Counted from the first letter of the stretch, positions 36,258 to 45,498 are shown. The stretch is DNA of 64,000 nucleotides from Bradyrhizobium oropedii (GCF_020889685.1 NZ_JACMYO010000008.1:1-64000); one strand, 5' to 3'. Notes: generated from the letters alone by a model not told the origin. A program made the numbers and translations.

Positions 36258-36776
36258 ATGAGCGGTTCCCACGATCACACCCATTCTCACGACCATGATC
36301 ATCACGACGACGAGCGCTGGAAGCACGACGGCGTCCGCGTGATTCCGGGCAACCAGCTCGATCCGAACGTGCCGTCGACCGCCGGCATGGACCGCAAGGC
36401 CGCGATCAATTTCGCCCGCGTCGGCGCGCAGAAATTGTGGGCGGGCACCGTCAGCATCAAGCCGGACGCCAAGACCGGCGCGCATCATCACGGCCATCTC
36501 GAAAGCATCATCTATGTGGTGAAGGGCAAGGCGCGCATGCGCTGGGGCGAGAAGCTGCAGTTCACTGCCGAAGCCGGTCCCGGCGATTTCATCTTCGTGC
36601 CGCCCTACGTGCCGCATCAGGAGATCAACGCCAGTCCGGACGAGGTGCTGGAATGCGTGCTGGTGCGCTCCGACGGCGAAGCGGTCGCGATCAATCTCGA
36701 CATCGAGCCGGTCGAGAAGCCGGAGAGCGTGCTGTGGGTCGATCCGGTGCACCGGCATCCCGACGAGAAGAAATGA
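36258..36776 (+). CDS. Cupin-domain protein with His-rich N-terminus
   Basis: A 172-aa protein. The first 20 residues contain the run HDHTHSHDHDHHDDE, a likely Zn/Ni/Cu-binding sequence. A single cupin fold follows, with motif 1 visible as GAHHHGHLESIIYVVKGKAR and motif 2 as GDFIFVPPYVPHQEIN, so the metal-binding His/Glu are present. Enzyme or metal-store function is possible. A 25-bp near-perfect palindrome overlaps its stop codon. Confidence 0.85.
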   Translation: MSGSHDHTHSHDHDHHDDERWKHDGVRVIPGNQLDPNVPSTAGMDRKAAINFARVGAQKLWAGTVSIKPDAKTGAHHHGHLESIIYVVKGKARMRWGEKLQFTAEAGPGDFIFVPPYVPHQEINASPDEVLECVLVRSDGEAVAINLDIEPVEKPESVLWVDPVHRHPDEKK

Positions 36777-36799
36777 CGTTGCAGCTGAGCTGCAACGTC
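36775..36799 (+). terminator. Hairpin overlapping the cupin stop codon
   Basis: Positions 36775-36786 (GACGTTGCAGCT) are the reverse complement of 36788-36799 (AGCTGCAACGTC), a 12-bp stem around a single central base. It begins within the cupin TGA codon. There is no T-run, so termination is not certain; it may instead protect the mRNA 3-prime end or be part of the adjoining repeat. Confidence 0.55.
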
Positions 36800-36897
36800 A
36801 TTCCGGGGCGATGCGCAGCATCGAACCTCAGGTGCGCAATTGCGCACCGGGGAATCTCGAGAGTCCGGGTTCACGCTTTGCGTGTCCCGGAATGACG
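36796..36897. repeat. Palindromic intergenic repeat, CGTCATTCCGGGG family, copy 2
   Basis: The left arm is CGTCATTCCGGGGCG and the right arm is GTCCCGGAATGACG. It carries the GGTGCGCAATTGCGCACCGGGGAA sub-block that copy 1 also has. It lies between the cupin and the downstream crotonase gene, both on the plus strand. Confidence 0.85.
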
Positions 36898-36916
36898 GTA
36901 TAGGGAGGAGGCCAGC

Positions 36917-37654
36917 ATGACGCTCGTTCGTTACGAGAGCGCGGATCACGTCGCCACCATCACGATGACCCGCAACGAGAAGCACAACGCGCTCAACAAC
37001 GCGTTGTGTACGGAGTTGCGTGACGCCTGGCTACGGTTTCGGGACAGCGACGATCGCGTCGCGGTGCTGGCTTCCTCGGAAGAGAAGTATTTCTCCGTCG
37101 GCGCCGATGTCGCCGACCTTCCCGTCAATATGTGGCACGCGGTGCCCGGCCTGGGCGTCGATCTCGACAAGCCGGTCATTGCGGCGACGTCGGGCTGGGT
37201 GGTCGGCGGGGCCTTCGTGCTGGTTCAGATGGCCGATCTGTGCGTCGCCTCCGAGACGACGCGCTTCATTTATCCCGAGGGCAAGATCGGCACGACGGCC
37301 GGAGGGGTCTCGTCGGTGATGGCACGGATGCCGCACAAGATCGCCATGGAGTTTCTTCTGGTCGGCGAGGAGATGTCGGCGGAACGCGCCTTCCAGATCG
37401 GTTTCGTCAACAAGGTCGTGCCGAAGGGACAACACGTCGCGATGGCACAGCAGATGGCCGCGAAGATCGCCGGCAATGCGCCGTTGGTGGTCCGTGCGCT
37501 GAAGAAGCTGGCCCGTGAAGCCATGCCGAAGGGGCCGCTGGAGACGGTCGCCGACGTGCGGCGGCTGCTTGACGAAGTGCGAGACAGCGACGACCTCAAG
37601 GAAGGTGTCAAGGCATTCAGCGAGAAGCGGAAGCCGAGGTTTACGGGGAAGTAG
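36917..37654 (+). CDS. Enoyl-CoA hydratase/isomerase (crotonase) family protein
   Basis: A 245-aa crotonase. Oxyanion-hole segments are KYFSVGADVADLP (about residues 56-68) and TSGWVVGGAFVLVQMADL (about 91-108), and the C-terminal FSEKRKPRFTGK tail is typical. One of the usual catalytic Glu positions in the second segment is replaced by a neutral residue, so it may be an isomerase or another crotonase activity rather than a hydratase. GGGAGGAGG precedes the ATG. It shares the C-terminal tail pattern with the crotonase at 2204-3016, but the two are not close paralogues. Confidence 0.87.
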   Translation: MTLVRYESADHVATITMTRNEKHNALNNALCTELRDAWLRFRDSDDRVAVLASSEEKYFSVGADVADLPVNMWHAVPGLGVDLDKPVIAATSGWVVGGAFVLVQMADLCVASETTRFIYPEGKIGTTAGGVSSVMARMPHKIAMEFLLVGEEMSAERAFQIGFVNKVVPKGQHVAMAQQMAAKIAGNAPLVVRALKKLAREAMPKGPLETVADVRRLLDEVRDSDDLKEGVKAFSEKRKPRFTGK

Positions 37655-37673
37655 GGCGAGCCCTCACCATTTT

Positions 37674-37776
37674 CGTCATTCCGGGGCGACGCGTAGCGTC
37701 GAGCCCGGAATCCATCACCACAAGTTCAGCGGTGAAATGGATTCCGGGTTCTCGCTTCGCGAGCCCCGGAATGACG
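37674..37776. repeat. Palindromic intergenic repeat, CGTCATTCCGGGG family, copy 3
   Basis: CGTCATTCCGGGGCGACGCG at one end and CGAGCCCCGGAATGACG at the other, with inner arms CCCGGAATCCAT and ATGGATTCCGGG. It fills the gap between the convergent crotonase and amidohydrolase genes, where it may act as a bidirectional terminator. Confidence 0.9.
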
Positions 37777-37784
37777 TGGAGAGA

Positions 37785-39311
37785 CTACGCAAACACCCGG
37801 TGATCGATCAGACCATTCGGCACCACATAGCCGTAGCGCGTGTGTGACGGCTCGGGGCCCGCCTTCTCATACTGCGCCTTCATCATCGCGAAGCGGTCGC
37901 CCTTGATGTCGAGCATCGCGCGCTTCGGCTGGATGTTGTAGAGCCGCGCATTGTTGTCGCCGAAGATCGCGGTCTTCACCGGTCCGTCGGCGGGACCAAG
38001 CGGCGCGTAGCCGAACTTCTTCTGCATCATTTCGGGGATCTCGAGCCGCCGCAGGCCCTCGATCTGCCATTGCGGCGCACCGGTCCACAGCGCATCGGTG
38101 CCCCAGCAAATGTGGTCGACGCCGAGGCCCTTGATCAGGGTGCCCATCAGCGCGGCGCAGACATTGGGCTCGGCGACCAGCGTGGTGGCGAACAATTGCC
38201 CGACATCGCCATAGACATTGTTGACGCCATACTGCGCCGGGATGTCGGCAAGGTCGGAGGTCCAGGCGATCCGGCCGGTGCGTTCGAACTCCGCGAGCGC
38301 GACCTTCGGATCGCCGCCGACATGGCGATAGGCCGAGTGATAGATGATGAAGTTGAGCTGCGGCCAGTCCTTGGCCGCCTGGCCGACATCGGCGACGTCG
38401 GCGAAGCCGCGCAGATTCGGACATTGCTTCTCGATCCCGGGCGGGAACAGTCCCTTGTGGACGCAGATATTCTTGATGCCCGCCTTCACCATCTTCTCAT
38501 AGCCCTTGTAGGCGACCTTCTCGTCGTCCAGCCGCCACGGGTAGCGGCTGATCTCCTTGTGGGTGTTGTCGCCGATCGTGTAGCCCTTGCAGGATTCCGG
38601 CCTCAGCGCCAGCGCAGCATCGAGCTTGTCGAGCCAGCCGGGCTGCCCGGGCGTGAAGATCGCGTGACAGAACACGCGGCGCGAGCCGGCCTCGTCGTTC
38701 ATCTTCTTGCGCGCATCGGCCATCTGCTCGTTGGTCAGGAACCAGTCCTGCTCGATGTCCGACGGCGCCGAGGAGATCAGCGCGATCTTGGTGTCGGAAT
38801 CGAGAAACATCTCCTTCTTGTAGTTGTTGAACTTCAGATCCTCGATGGTCTGCTCGTGATCGTTGAGCTCCTTGTTCCAGCCGGCCTTTCCGACCGCCTT
38901 GCGCATTTCCACGAAGCCCATGATGCGGGTGTCGTCGCGCAGGAAATGCGTGTGCATGTCCATGATGAACTGGTCCTTCAGCCCGTTGGCGCGCTCTTGC
39001 GCCATCGCGGGCGTTGCGGCTTCCGCCGGCGTCACGTCGAACAGCTCGCCGTAGACCTGGTTCATCGCGACGAAGGAGGCGGCCATGCCGGCCGCGGTCT
39101 GGAAGAATTTTCGGCGATCGAGCCCCTGCTTGCGGCCGAGATCGTCGGCCATCGCGAGCAACCGCGCCTCGACCTCGCGCTGCCGTTCGTTCTGCGGGTC
39201 GGGATAGAATTCGTCGCTGGAGACGATCTGGGTCGGGATCGGCGTCTGGTGCTGGCACAGTTCGGAGGGCATCAAGGCGGCAAGTTCTTCGTCGGTGAGA
39301 TTGCTGCTCAT
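37785..39311 (-). CDS. Amidohydrolase (Amidohydrolase_2) family protein with internal Tat-like motif
   Basis: A 508-aa metal-dependent hydrolase. The N-terminal about 60 residues are charged, followed by DRRKFFQTAAGMAASFVAMN, a twin-arginine-like signal placed unusually far in. The TIM-barrel domain starts with MDMHTHFLRD (HxH metal motif) and includes VHKGLFPPG, IIYHSAYRHVGG and WGTDALW with the conserved Asp. It belongs to the amidohydrolase_2 group, which includes decarboxylases and hydrolases of aromatic substrates. GGGAG precedes the ATG. It is divergent from an exported alpha/beta hydrolase 216 nt away. Confidence 0.85.
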   Translation of the reverse strand: MSSNLTDEELAALMPSELCQHQTPIPTQIVSSDEFYPDPQNERQREVEARLLAMADDLGRKQGLDRRKFFQTAAGMAASFVAMNQVYGELFDVTPAEAATPAMAQERANGLKDQFIMDMHTHFLRDDTRIMGFVEMRKAVGKAGWNKELNDHEQTIEDLKFNNYKKEMFLDSDTKIALISSAPSDIEQDWFLTNEQMADARKKMNDEAGSRRVFCHAIFTPGQPGWLDKLDAALALRPESCKGYTIGDNTHKEISRYPWRLDDEKVAYKGYEKMVKAGIKNICVHKGLFPPGIEKQCPNLRGFADVADVGQAAKDWPQLNFIIYHSAYRHVGGDPKVALAEFERTGRIAWTSDLADIPAQYGVNNVYGDVGQLFATTLVAEPNVCAALMGTLIKGLGVDHICWGTDALWTGAPQWQIEGLRRLEIPEMMQKKFGYAPLGPADGPVKTAIFGDNNARLYNIQPKRAMLDIKGDRFAMMKAQYEKAGPEPSHTRYGYVVPNGLIDHRVFA

Positions 39312-39527
39312 TCTTCGCTCCCGCTTCTCGCCGGATTTTTCCGGTCGGACCGCTGCGGAGACTAGGACCAAGTCCGTTCGTCGTCCGCGCCGATTGCTGG
39401 AAGCCGCGTTCACAAAATCGTGCATCGTATCGGCGGCCGCGAGATGTGCCCGCCGCGCAACCGGACATGCGCGCTGCTATGCTCCATCGCACCGGATCGG
39501 ACGAAGAAATCCGGAAGGGAGCGAACC

Positions 39528-40538
39528 ATGACGCTGTCAGATCATTCGCGGCGCACCATCATCAAGGGCATCGGCGTTGCAAGCGCCGCCGGCGCGTTCC
39601 GCACGGCGCAGGCCGCGACCGCAGTTCCCGCCGAGGGAGAAATATGGAGCAACGAATACTGGGCGAAGAAGGGCGACATCCCCTTGTGGATGTTCCGCAA
39701 GCGGGTCGGTGCGCCGAAGCCGGGCGAGCCGGCGCGGCCCGTGGTGTTCTTCGTCCACGGCTCGTCGGTGACATCGCGGGCGTTCGACCTCACGGTGCCC
39801 GGCAAGGGCGAGTATTCATTGCTGAACACATTTGCGCGCTACGGCTTCGATTGCTGGACCATGGACCATGAAAATTACGGCAAGTCGGGCCGCACGTCGG
39901 GCAATGCGGATATCGCCAGTGGCGTCGAGGATCTCAAAGCGGCTGTCGAGGTGATCGCGCGCGAGACCGGGCAAACGAAATATCACTTCGTCGGCGAATC
40001 CTCCGGCGCGCCGCGGGCGGGTGCGTTCGCGATGGCCGCGCCCGAGCGCATCGACCGGCTGGTGTTCGCCGCCTTCACCTACAAGGGCGAGGGCTCGCCG
40101 ACGCTGGCCAAGCGCGCCGAGCAGCTTGCCTATTACCGCAGCCACAACATGCGCAAGCGCGACCGCGACATGATCCGCTCGATCGCGACCCGCGACAAGC
40201 CGGGCACGTCGGACCCCGCCGTGATGGAAGCGCTGGCCGATGCCGAGATGCAGTTCGGCGATCAGATCCCGACCGGCACCTATCTCGACATGACCGCCAA
40301 TCTGCCGGTGGTGCATCCGGAGAAGGTGTTGGCACCGGTGCTGCTGGTCCGCGGCGAGTATGACGGGATCGCGGCGGTGCCCGATCTCGAGGAGTTCTTC
40401 AACAAGCTGCCGAACGGTGATCGGCAGTTCATCATCCTGCCCGGCACCGCACATTCGGTGGCGCTCGCCACCAATCGGGAGCTGTTCTGGCACGTGACCC
40501 GGGCGTTTCTGACCATGCCGACACCGATCGTGACGTGA
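39528..40538 (+). CDS. Alpha/beta hydrolase with Tat signal
   Basis: A 336-aa serine hydrolase. SRRTIIKGIGVASAAGAF is a twin-arginine-type signal peptide near the N-terminus. The oxyanion-hole HGSS, nucleophile elbow GESSG, acid in RGEYDGI and catalytic His in GTAHSVAL are all present, so the enzyme is probably active, in the periplasm. The physiological ester or lactone substrate is unknown. GGAAGGGAGC precedes the ATG. Confidence 0.88.
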   Translation: MTLSDHSRRTIIKGIGVASAAGAFRTAQAATAVPAEGEIWSNEYWAKKGDIPLWMFRKRVGAPKPGEPARPVVFFVHGSSVTSRAFDLTVPGKGEYSLLNTFARYGFDCWTMDHENYGKSGRTSGNADIASGVEDLKAAVEVIARETGQTKYHFVGESSGAPRAGAFAMAAPERIDRLVFAAFTYKGEGSPTLAKRAEQLAYYRSHNMRKRDRDMIRSIATRDKPGTSDPAVMEALADAEMQFGDQIPTGTYLDMTANLPVVHPEKVLAPVLLVRGEYDGIAAVPDLEEFFNKLPNGDRQFIILPGTAHSVALATNRELFWHVTRAFLTMPTPIVT

Positions 40539-40641
40539 GACGCCTGCGACAGGACGCCGCAAGAAAATTTGCGCGACGATGTCGGGAAGCGGCTATCCGG
40601 TTCGTCCTCGGGTCATAACCCCACGAACAGGAGCGCCTCTG

Positions 40642-41079
40642 ATGGCCACGCCGACAATGATCTTCGTCAACCTGCCGGTCAGCAACCTCGCCAATGCCAC
40701 TGCCTTCTATGAGGCGGTCGGTGCGACGAAGAATCCGCAATTCTCCGACCATACCGCCTCCTGCATGGTGATTTCCGAGACCATTTTCGTCATGCTGCTG
40801 ACCCACGATAAATTCCGGCAGTTCACGCCGAAGACGATCGCCGATGCCAGGACCACGAGCGAGGTGCTGATCTGCCTCTCCGCCGAGAGCCGCGAGGCCG
40901 TCGACGGCTACGTGACCAAGGCGAAGGGCGCGGGCGGCAGCGCCGATCCGTCGCCGAAGCAGGATTATGGCTTCATGTATGGGCGCAGCTTCGAGGATCT
41001 CGACGGTCACATCTGGGAAGTGATGTGGATGGACGTCGAGGCTGCAACGAAGGCGCAGATCGCCGCGGCCACCGCCTGA
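40642..41079 (+). CDS. VOC family protein (glyoxalase-like)
   Basis: A 145-aa one-domain vicinal-oxygen-chelate protein. It starts with MIFVNLPVSNLANATAFYEA and ends with RSFEDLDGHIWEVMWMD, the Glu of which is a typical metal ligand. Similar proteins are often annotated as lactoylglutathione lyase-like or PhnB-like. ATG 40642 is chosen over a longer frame because AACAGGAG lies upstream. It converges on the sensor kinase gene. Function not assigned. Confidence 0.85.
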   Translation: MATPTMIFVNLPVSNLANATAFYEAVGATKNPQFSDHTASCMVISETIFVMLLTHDKFRQFTPKTIADARTTSEVLICLSAESREAVDGYVTKAKGAGGSADPSPKQDYGFMYGRSFEDLDGHIWEVMWMDVEAATKAQIAAATA

Positions 41080-41149
41080 GCTGCCGCACATGCGGCCATT
41101 CTAGAATAAGCGACAGCTCGCAATCCGCTCGGCGGATTGCGACTGGAGT

Positions 41150-42592
41150 TCAGGCAGCGGAGATGCCGTCCGGCCGTGCGTTGGTCATGGTGTGGACGGC
41201 TTTTCTTCCCAGAGGCGAGTCGGATTGCCGACAGGGCGGAAAGTTCAGGTCGACCGTGGCGCCGCCTCCGGGCGTCTCGGAGAGAGAAACGCTGCCGTTG
41301 TGGGTGGTCATCACCTGGGAGACGATCGAAAGCCCCAATCCTGTCCCTTCCGTGCGCGTGCTTCCGCGCCTGAAGGGCTCAAGCAGAAGTTCGGGCTCAC
41401 CAAGTTGGAGACCGGATCCGAAGTCGATCACGCTCAACCGCGCGGGTGCTCCGACCCTGATGAGGACGGAGCCGCCAGCTTCTCCGTGGGTCACGGCGTT
41501 TCGGATCAGATTCGAGAGCGCGACCGCGATGGCGGCTTCCGAGCCACGCACCCAGACCGGGTGTGGAGGCTCGGCGAATTCGACATCACTTCCGTTCTTC
41601 AATGCCATCGGCACGTGTTCGGCCGCAACCCTGCGCGCAAGTGCCGCAAGATCCATTTCGACCAGTTCGGCCGGTTCGGCCGAGATACGCGCCAACTGGA
41701 GGAGCATGGTGACGATCGATGACAGCTTTTGGTTCTCGGATATCAGCTTGGTACGCAACGCAGGGTCCTGGACCAGCTCAAGGATGGTGCGGGCATTGGT
41801 CAACGGAGTGCGAAGTTCGTGTGCCGCATTCGACAGGAAGTTTCGTTGCGCCCTCGAAGCGACGTCTATTCGCGATAACGCGCGATTGAACGCCACCACG
41901 AGAGGCAAGAGTTCGGCCGGTGCATCTTCTTCCGGCAGTCGTCGGCCATCTGAAACCCCATCGATCATCTCTGCGGCCGCCGCGACGGCTCGGACAGGAC
42001 GCGCAATCAGCGTCGGCACGAAAACCATCGCGGTAATCGCCGTAGCTGCCAGGACAAGGATGATCGGGAGCGCAACGATCGTGGCATCGGTGAGCATTCC
42101 GGTCGTCAATTGGCTTGCCGTATAGACCACGCCGCCGGTTTCAATCCACACCTCACCCACGGGCGTATTTCTGACCGCGGCCATCTTCTTCAGCTTCGTG
42201 GTTTCGCCGTCGAACGCGTAGGCGAGGAAACTCGTCCCGTCACGGGACGTCTGAGTCTTCGGCGGACGCCACTTTGGTATCGGGCCGTAGCTGACCTCTC
42301 CATTCTTGTCGGATACGACATACCAGAATGTCGGGAAATTGCGGGTGATCTCGTCCAGCCGCGACGTCGGCTTGAGCGCGAGTTGCCCGGCTTCGTTGCG
42401 TGTGACGGCCTCCTTCAACGCGTCGGCGACGTCGGCGGCCGCCCAGGTGCCATCGTCGTCACCGCCAAATCGGATGAGCAGGGCGGCTGCGCAGAGCAGC
42501 ATGATGGTCGTGACCGCGCCGATCAGCGTCGCGGACAGCACCGCAATCGAGCGATGGCTGCGCCTGAGCGTTTGCCACTTCAACATCATCAT
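41150..42592 (-). CDS. Sensor histidine kinase of a two-component system
   Basis: A 480-aa membrane kinase. TM1 (about residues 17-40) and TM2 (about 171-193) flank a periplasmic sensor domain of 130 residues. A HAMP-like region (about 195-245) precedes a HisKA domain with phospho-acceptor His258 in AAHELRTPL, and a HATPase domain with NLIRNAVTHGEAGG, DFGSGL and GTGLGLSIV. It overlaps the response regulator gene by 4 nt (ATGA). The architecture resembles QseC/PmrB-type kinases, and it is divergently linked to a GT39 glycosyltransferase, suggesting envelope sensing. Confidence 0.92.
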   Translation of the reverse strand: MMMLKWQTLRRSHRSIAVLSATLIGAVTTIMLLCAAALLIRFGGDDDGTWAAADVADALKEAVTRNEAGQLALKPTSRLDEITRNFPTFWYVVSDKNGEVSYGPIPKWRPPKTQTSRDGTSFLAYAFDGETTKLKKMAAVRNTPVGEVWIETGGVVYTASQLTTGMLTDATIVALPIILVLAATAITAMVFVPTLIARPVRAVAAAAEMIDGVSDGRRLPEEDAPAELLPLVVAFNRALSRIDVASRAQRNFLSNAAHELRTPLTNARTILELVQDPALRTKLISENQKLSSIVTMLLQLARISAEPAELVEMDLAALARRVAAEHVPMALKNGSDVEFAEPPHPVWVRGSEAAIAVALSNLIRNAVTHGEAGGSVLIRVGAPARLSVIDFGSGLQLGEPELLLEPFRRGSTRTEGTGLGLSIVSQVMTTHNGSVSLSETPGGGATVDLNFPPCRQSDSPLGRKAVHTMTNARPDGISAA

Positions 42593-43260
42593 TCACCACT
42601 CAAGAGATATCCGAGGCCGCGGACCGGTTTGATGACGATCTTGCAGTTGGCCGCGCGCAGGCGTCGGCGCAACCGCGACACGTGTGCCTCGATCGCGTTT
42701 GATTGAATCTCATCGTCAAAACTATAGGCGGCAACTTCAAGCGTCTCGCGCAGGACGACGCGGCCTATTCGCCGGACCATTGCTTCCAGGATCGCCAGTT
42801 CACGCCGTGGGACGACAATGGGCGTATGATCGACGCAGACTTCGCGATTGAGGACGTCGTAGCTCAAATTGCCGATGCGAACGATCGCTCCTCGGTCCAG
42901 AAAGAGCCGTCGAAGCACGGCCTTTGCTCGCGCAACCAGCTCGATCGGTTCAAACGGCTTTGCCACATAGTCGTCCGCCCCTTCGTCCAGGGCGCGCGCA
43001 ATATCGATCGGATCATCAAGCGCCGTCAGCACGATGGTGGCAGGGCTGGGCTTCTGTTGCTTCAGGTCGCGCAGCAACGCCAAACCGTCGCCATCCGGCA
43101 GTCCCCGGTCGATCACGACGAGTTCGAAGTTCCGCACCGCGACTGCGGCACGACCCTCCTCGAGCGTTGTGACCATGTCAGATGAACCGAAGGCCGTTCC
43201 CAGAGTGTCCCGCAGCCAGGGCCCAAGCTGAGGGTCATCCTCCACGACCAGAACTCGCAC
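42589..43260 (-). CDS. OmpR-family response regulator
   Basis: A 223-aa response regulator. The receiver domain has the acidic pocket EDD (residues 7-9), phospho-acceptor D51 in VVIDRGLP and Lys in AKPFEP. A winged-helix OmpR DNA-binding domain follows, with the IEAHVSRLRRRLRAANC recognition helix and VRGLGYLL wing. GTG 43260 is chosen because GGGAG lies 6 nt upstream; ATG 43296 would add 12 residues and overlap the predicted binding repeats. It is first gene of the RR-kinase operon, with ATTAC repeats immediately upstream that could be its own binding site. Confidence 0.91.
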   Translation of the reverse strand: MRVLVVEDDPQLGPWLRDTLGTAFGSSDMVTTLEEGRAAVAVRNFELVVIDRGLPDGDGLALLRDLKQQKPSPATIVLTALDDPIDIARALDEGADDYVAKPFEPIELVARAKAVLRRLFLDRGAIVRIGNLSYDVLNREVCVDHTPIVVPRRELAILEAMVRRIGRVVLRETLEVAAYSFDDEIQSNAIEAHVSRLRRRLRAANCKIVIKPVRGLGYLLSGE

Positions 43261-43294
43261 CACATTCTCCCAAGTGTAAACCAATGTTTCTACC

Positions 43295-43321
43295 ATTACG
43301 GATGGATTACAATAAGATTAC
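43295..43321 (-). promoter_or_regulatory. Triple ATTAC (GTAAT) direct repeat with 11-bp period
   Basis: ATTAC occurs at 43295-43299, 43306-43310 and 43317-43321, exactly 11 bp apart. On the minus strand this reads GTAATC-N5-GTAATC-N5-GTAAT, the layout of OmpR/PmrA-type boxes. It lies 35-61 nt before the response regulator start, so autoregulation is likely. A matching two-copy site lies at 45499-45517. Confidence 0.72.
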
Positions 43322-43439
43322 GGCCAGCAAGAAAACTGCGGTGTCCACTCGGGTGCATTGATATAATTGACCTTTTTCCTCAGGGGCTCGATCGGCTTTC
43401 GGGAATGGCGGTGGTGATCGGATCGGCACCCGATGCGCG

Positions 43440-43592
43440 TCAGTCCGAAAGACTCATCGAGGGCGCCGCACCGGCCAACGCGCCGATCGCCGAGCCGCCG
43501 ACGGCCCCTGCGGCTACGGCTGCCCCGTAACCGGCACGGGCACACCTCAGCGCTCCAAAGCCATTCAGCGTCATGATCGCGAGCTGTCGCAT
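43440..43592 (-). pseudogene. Remnant of a glycine-zipper envelope protein
   Basis: A 50-codon frame starting MRQLAIMTLNGFGALRCARA with a good GAGAGGAG site upstream. It contains a glycine-zipper stretch GYGAAVAAGAVGGSAIGALAG that resembles the intact glycine-zipper protein at 46082-46411. The signal-peptide core is interrupted by polar and charged residues and the usual Tyr/His-rich C-terminus is missing. It looks like a truncated or decaying copy, though a very small functional protein cannot be excluded. Confidence 0.55.
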
Positions 43593-43718
43593 GCGCATCT
43601 CCTCTCGGCGACGTCCCCGCCAGAGAGGTCGATCAACATGACCGACGAATGACGGCGCGTCGGCGCGCGCAACAATACGTCGACAGAGGCGTGAGCAGGG
43701 TCACGTCAGGCTGTCGTA

Positions 43719-45461
43719 ATGGTCGCTGTGAAAAGCATGTCGGACAACGCGGCTCGCATCGCGCTTTCCGATCTCCGTCCCAGGCTTCCGAACGATATGC
43801 CGGTCGATTTTGCGTTCTCAGCGATGGCCAAGCGGTCAGATCGCAGCCCGGCGTCTTGGCGCCGTCCGTTCAATCGATGGCTGGAGGGAGTAGAGGCGGG
43901 GTGGTCGGTGCCACTGCTCCTCGCCTGCTTCGTCAGCGTCTGGACGCTGTATCTGTCAGTGGCCTATCACGGTGCCGGCCTGCATCCCGACGTGCTGGAG
44001 ACCTGGACGTATGGACGGCATTTCGCGTGGGGGTATCCCAAGCACCCGCCGCTGATGGGGTGGATTGCCGGCGCGTGGACCTCGGTCTTTCCGCTCACCG
44101 ACTGGTCGTTGCAGCTGATGGCGATGACAAATGCGGCGCTGGCATTGTGGTTCGTGGACCTCATTGCAACAAGGTTCGTGACCGGACACAAGCGCCTGAT
44201 CGTGCTGCTCCTGCTGATGCTGACTCCGGCATACCAGTTTCATGCGCAGCGCTTCAACGCCAATGCCGTGTTGCTCGCTGTCTGGCCGCTTGCCACCTAC
44301 TGCTTCCTCCGCGCCTTTGAAACACGGGCGCCGCTCTGGGCGATTGCCGCCGGGTTCGCGGCGTCTCTCGCAATGCTCGGCAAATACTATTCGATCTTTC
44401 TGGTGGCGAGCTTCGCGTTGTCGGCCATCATTCACCCCGCGCGACGTGCTTATCTCACGTCCAGTTCGCCCTGGATCTCCACCGCGGTCGGGTTGCTTGC
44501 GCTATGTCCGCATCTTCAGTGGTTGGCCGAGACAGGCGCTGAGCCGGTCTACTATGCGGCGACGCATGTACGGGCCGATTTCCTGACGTCGTTGCAGGAC
44601 GCCGCCAATTTCCTGCTAGGCCTTGCTGCGGCAGTGAGTGTGTCCGCCGTGACGTGGGTGCTGATCGCCGGATATCGCATAAAGCGCCTGCCTCGGGACA
44701 TCGCGGCGTCGGATCCGAATCTGAAGCTGATCTGCCACGTCGCGATCGGCACGATCGTTCTTCCTGTCGCCATATCCGTATTCCTTTGCACCGACCTTCC
44801 GTCGCTGTGGGCGCTTCAGGGATTATTTCTGCTTGCCGTGCCTGTCGTTTGCAGCACAAGCTACCGGATCGAGCGCTTCTACACGGTCAATGCAGCGCTC
44901 TTCGTTGCCGGAATAGCGATTGTTGCTGCCGTGATCGCGGCCCCGGTCCATGCCCTCTACCGCAACAGCCACGGCTATGAAGAGGGACGAAGCTTTTACC
45001 ACCAGGCGGCGGACGAACTCACCCGCCTGTGGCACGAGCAGATCGGCATCCCGCTTTCAATCGTCGGCGGCAACGACAGCCTTGGGCTTGCGGTGGCCTT
45101 CTACAGCTCCGATCACCCGCACTATGGGGACCCTTTCGCGTACCAATATTCATTGGCATTGCCTCACGAGGTGACACCGGAGCGTGGCTGGGCAGCGCTG
45201 TGCTTCGATGATCAGTACGATTGCATTGAATGGACTGAGCGAATGGCAGTCCAGGCCGGAAGCTATGTCAGGCGCGAATTTTCCGTTCAATCGAGCTTGT
45301 TCGGAATTCCGGGCGTCAAACGAAACCTCGTTGCATTCCTGGTGGCGCCGCTTCGCGAGCCGGACAGCACATCCTCAAGCCTCGCCAATGATGTTGGTGC
45401 GGGCAAGATATCGGCAGACAGAATCATGGAGTCGCAAAACCTGTTCGTCTTGATGCGCTGA
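43719..45461 (+). CDS. GT39-family membrane glycosyltransferase (ArnT/PMT-like)
   Basis: A 580-aa integral membrane protein. The first periplasmic loop has the GT39/GT-C pattern AYHGAGLHPDVLETWTYGRHFAWGYPKHPPL, shown here in part as GLHPDVLETW and YPKHPPLMGW, with acidic catalytic residues. About 10-12 TM segments follow, then a soluble C-terminal periplasmic domain. Such enzymes transfer a sugar from a polyprenyl-phosphate donor to lipid A, protein or glycan. It is divergent from the two-component system. The start could be ATG 43719 or ATG 43737. Confidence 0.85.
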   Translation: MVAVKSMSDNAARIALSDLRPRLPNDMPVDFAFSAMAKRSDRSPASWRRPFNRWLEGVEAGWSVPLLLACFVSVWTLYLSVAYHGAGLHPDVLETWTYGRHFAWGYPKHPPLMGWIAGAWTSVFPLTDWSLQLMAMTNAALALWFVDLIATRFVTGHKRLIVLLLLMLTPAYQFHAQRFNANAVLLAVWPLATYCFLRAFETRAPLWAIAAGFAASLAMLGKYYSIFLVASFALSAIIHPARRAYLTSSSPWISTAVGLLALCPHLQWLAETGAEPVYYAATHVRADFLTSLQDAANFLLGLAAAVSVSAVTWVLIAGYRIKRLPRDIAASDPNLKLICHVAIGTIVLPVAISVFLCTDLPSLWALQGLFLLAVPVVCSTSYRIERFYTVNAALFVAGIAIVAAVIAAPVHALYRNSHGYEEGRSFYHQAADELTRLWHEQIGIPLSIVGGNDSLGLAVAFYSSDHPHYGDPFAYQYSLALPHEVTPERGWAALCFDDQYDCIEWTERMAVQAGSYVRREFSVQSSLFGIPGVKRNLVAFLVAPLREPDSTSSSLANDVGAGKISADRIMESQNLFVLMR

Positions 45462-45498
45462 CAGACTCATCGCCAGAATGTCGCAGCGACGATCGCGA

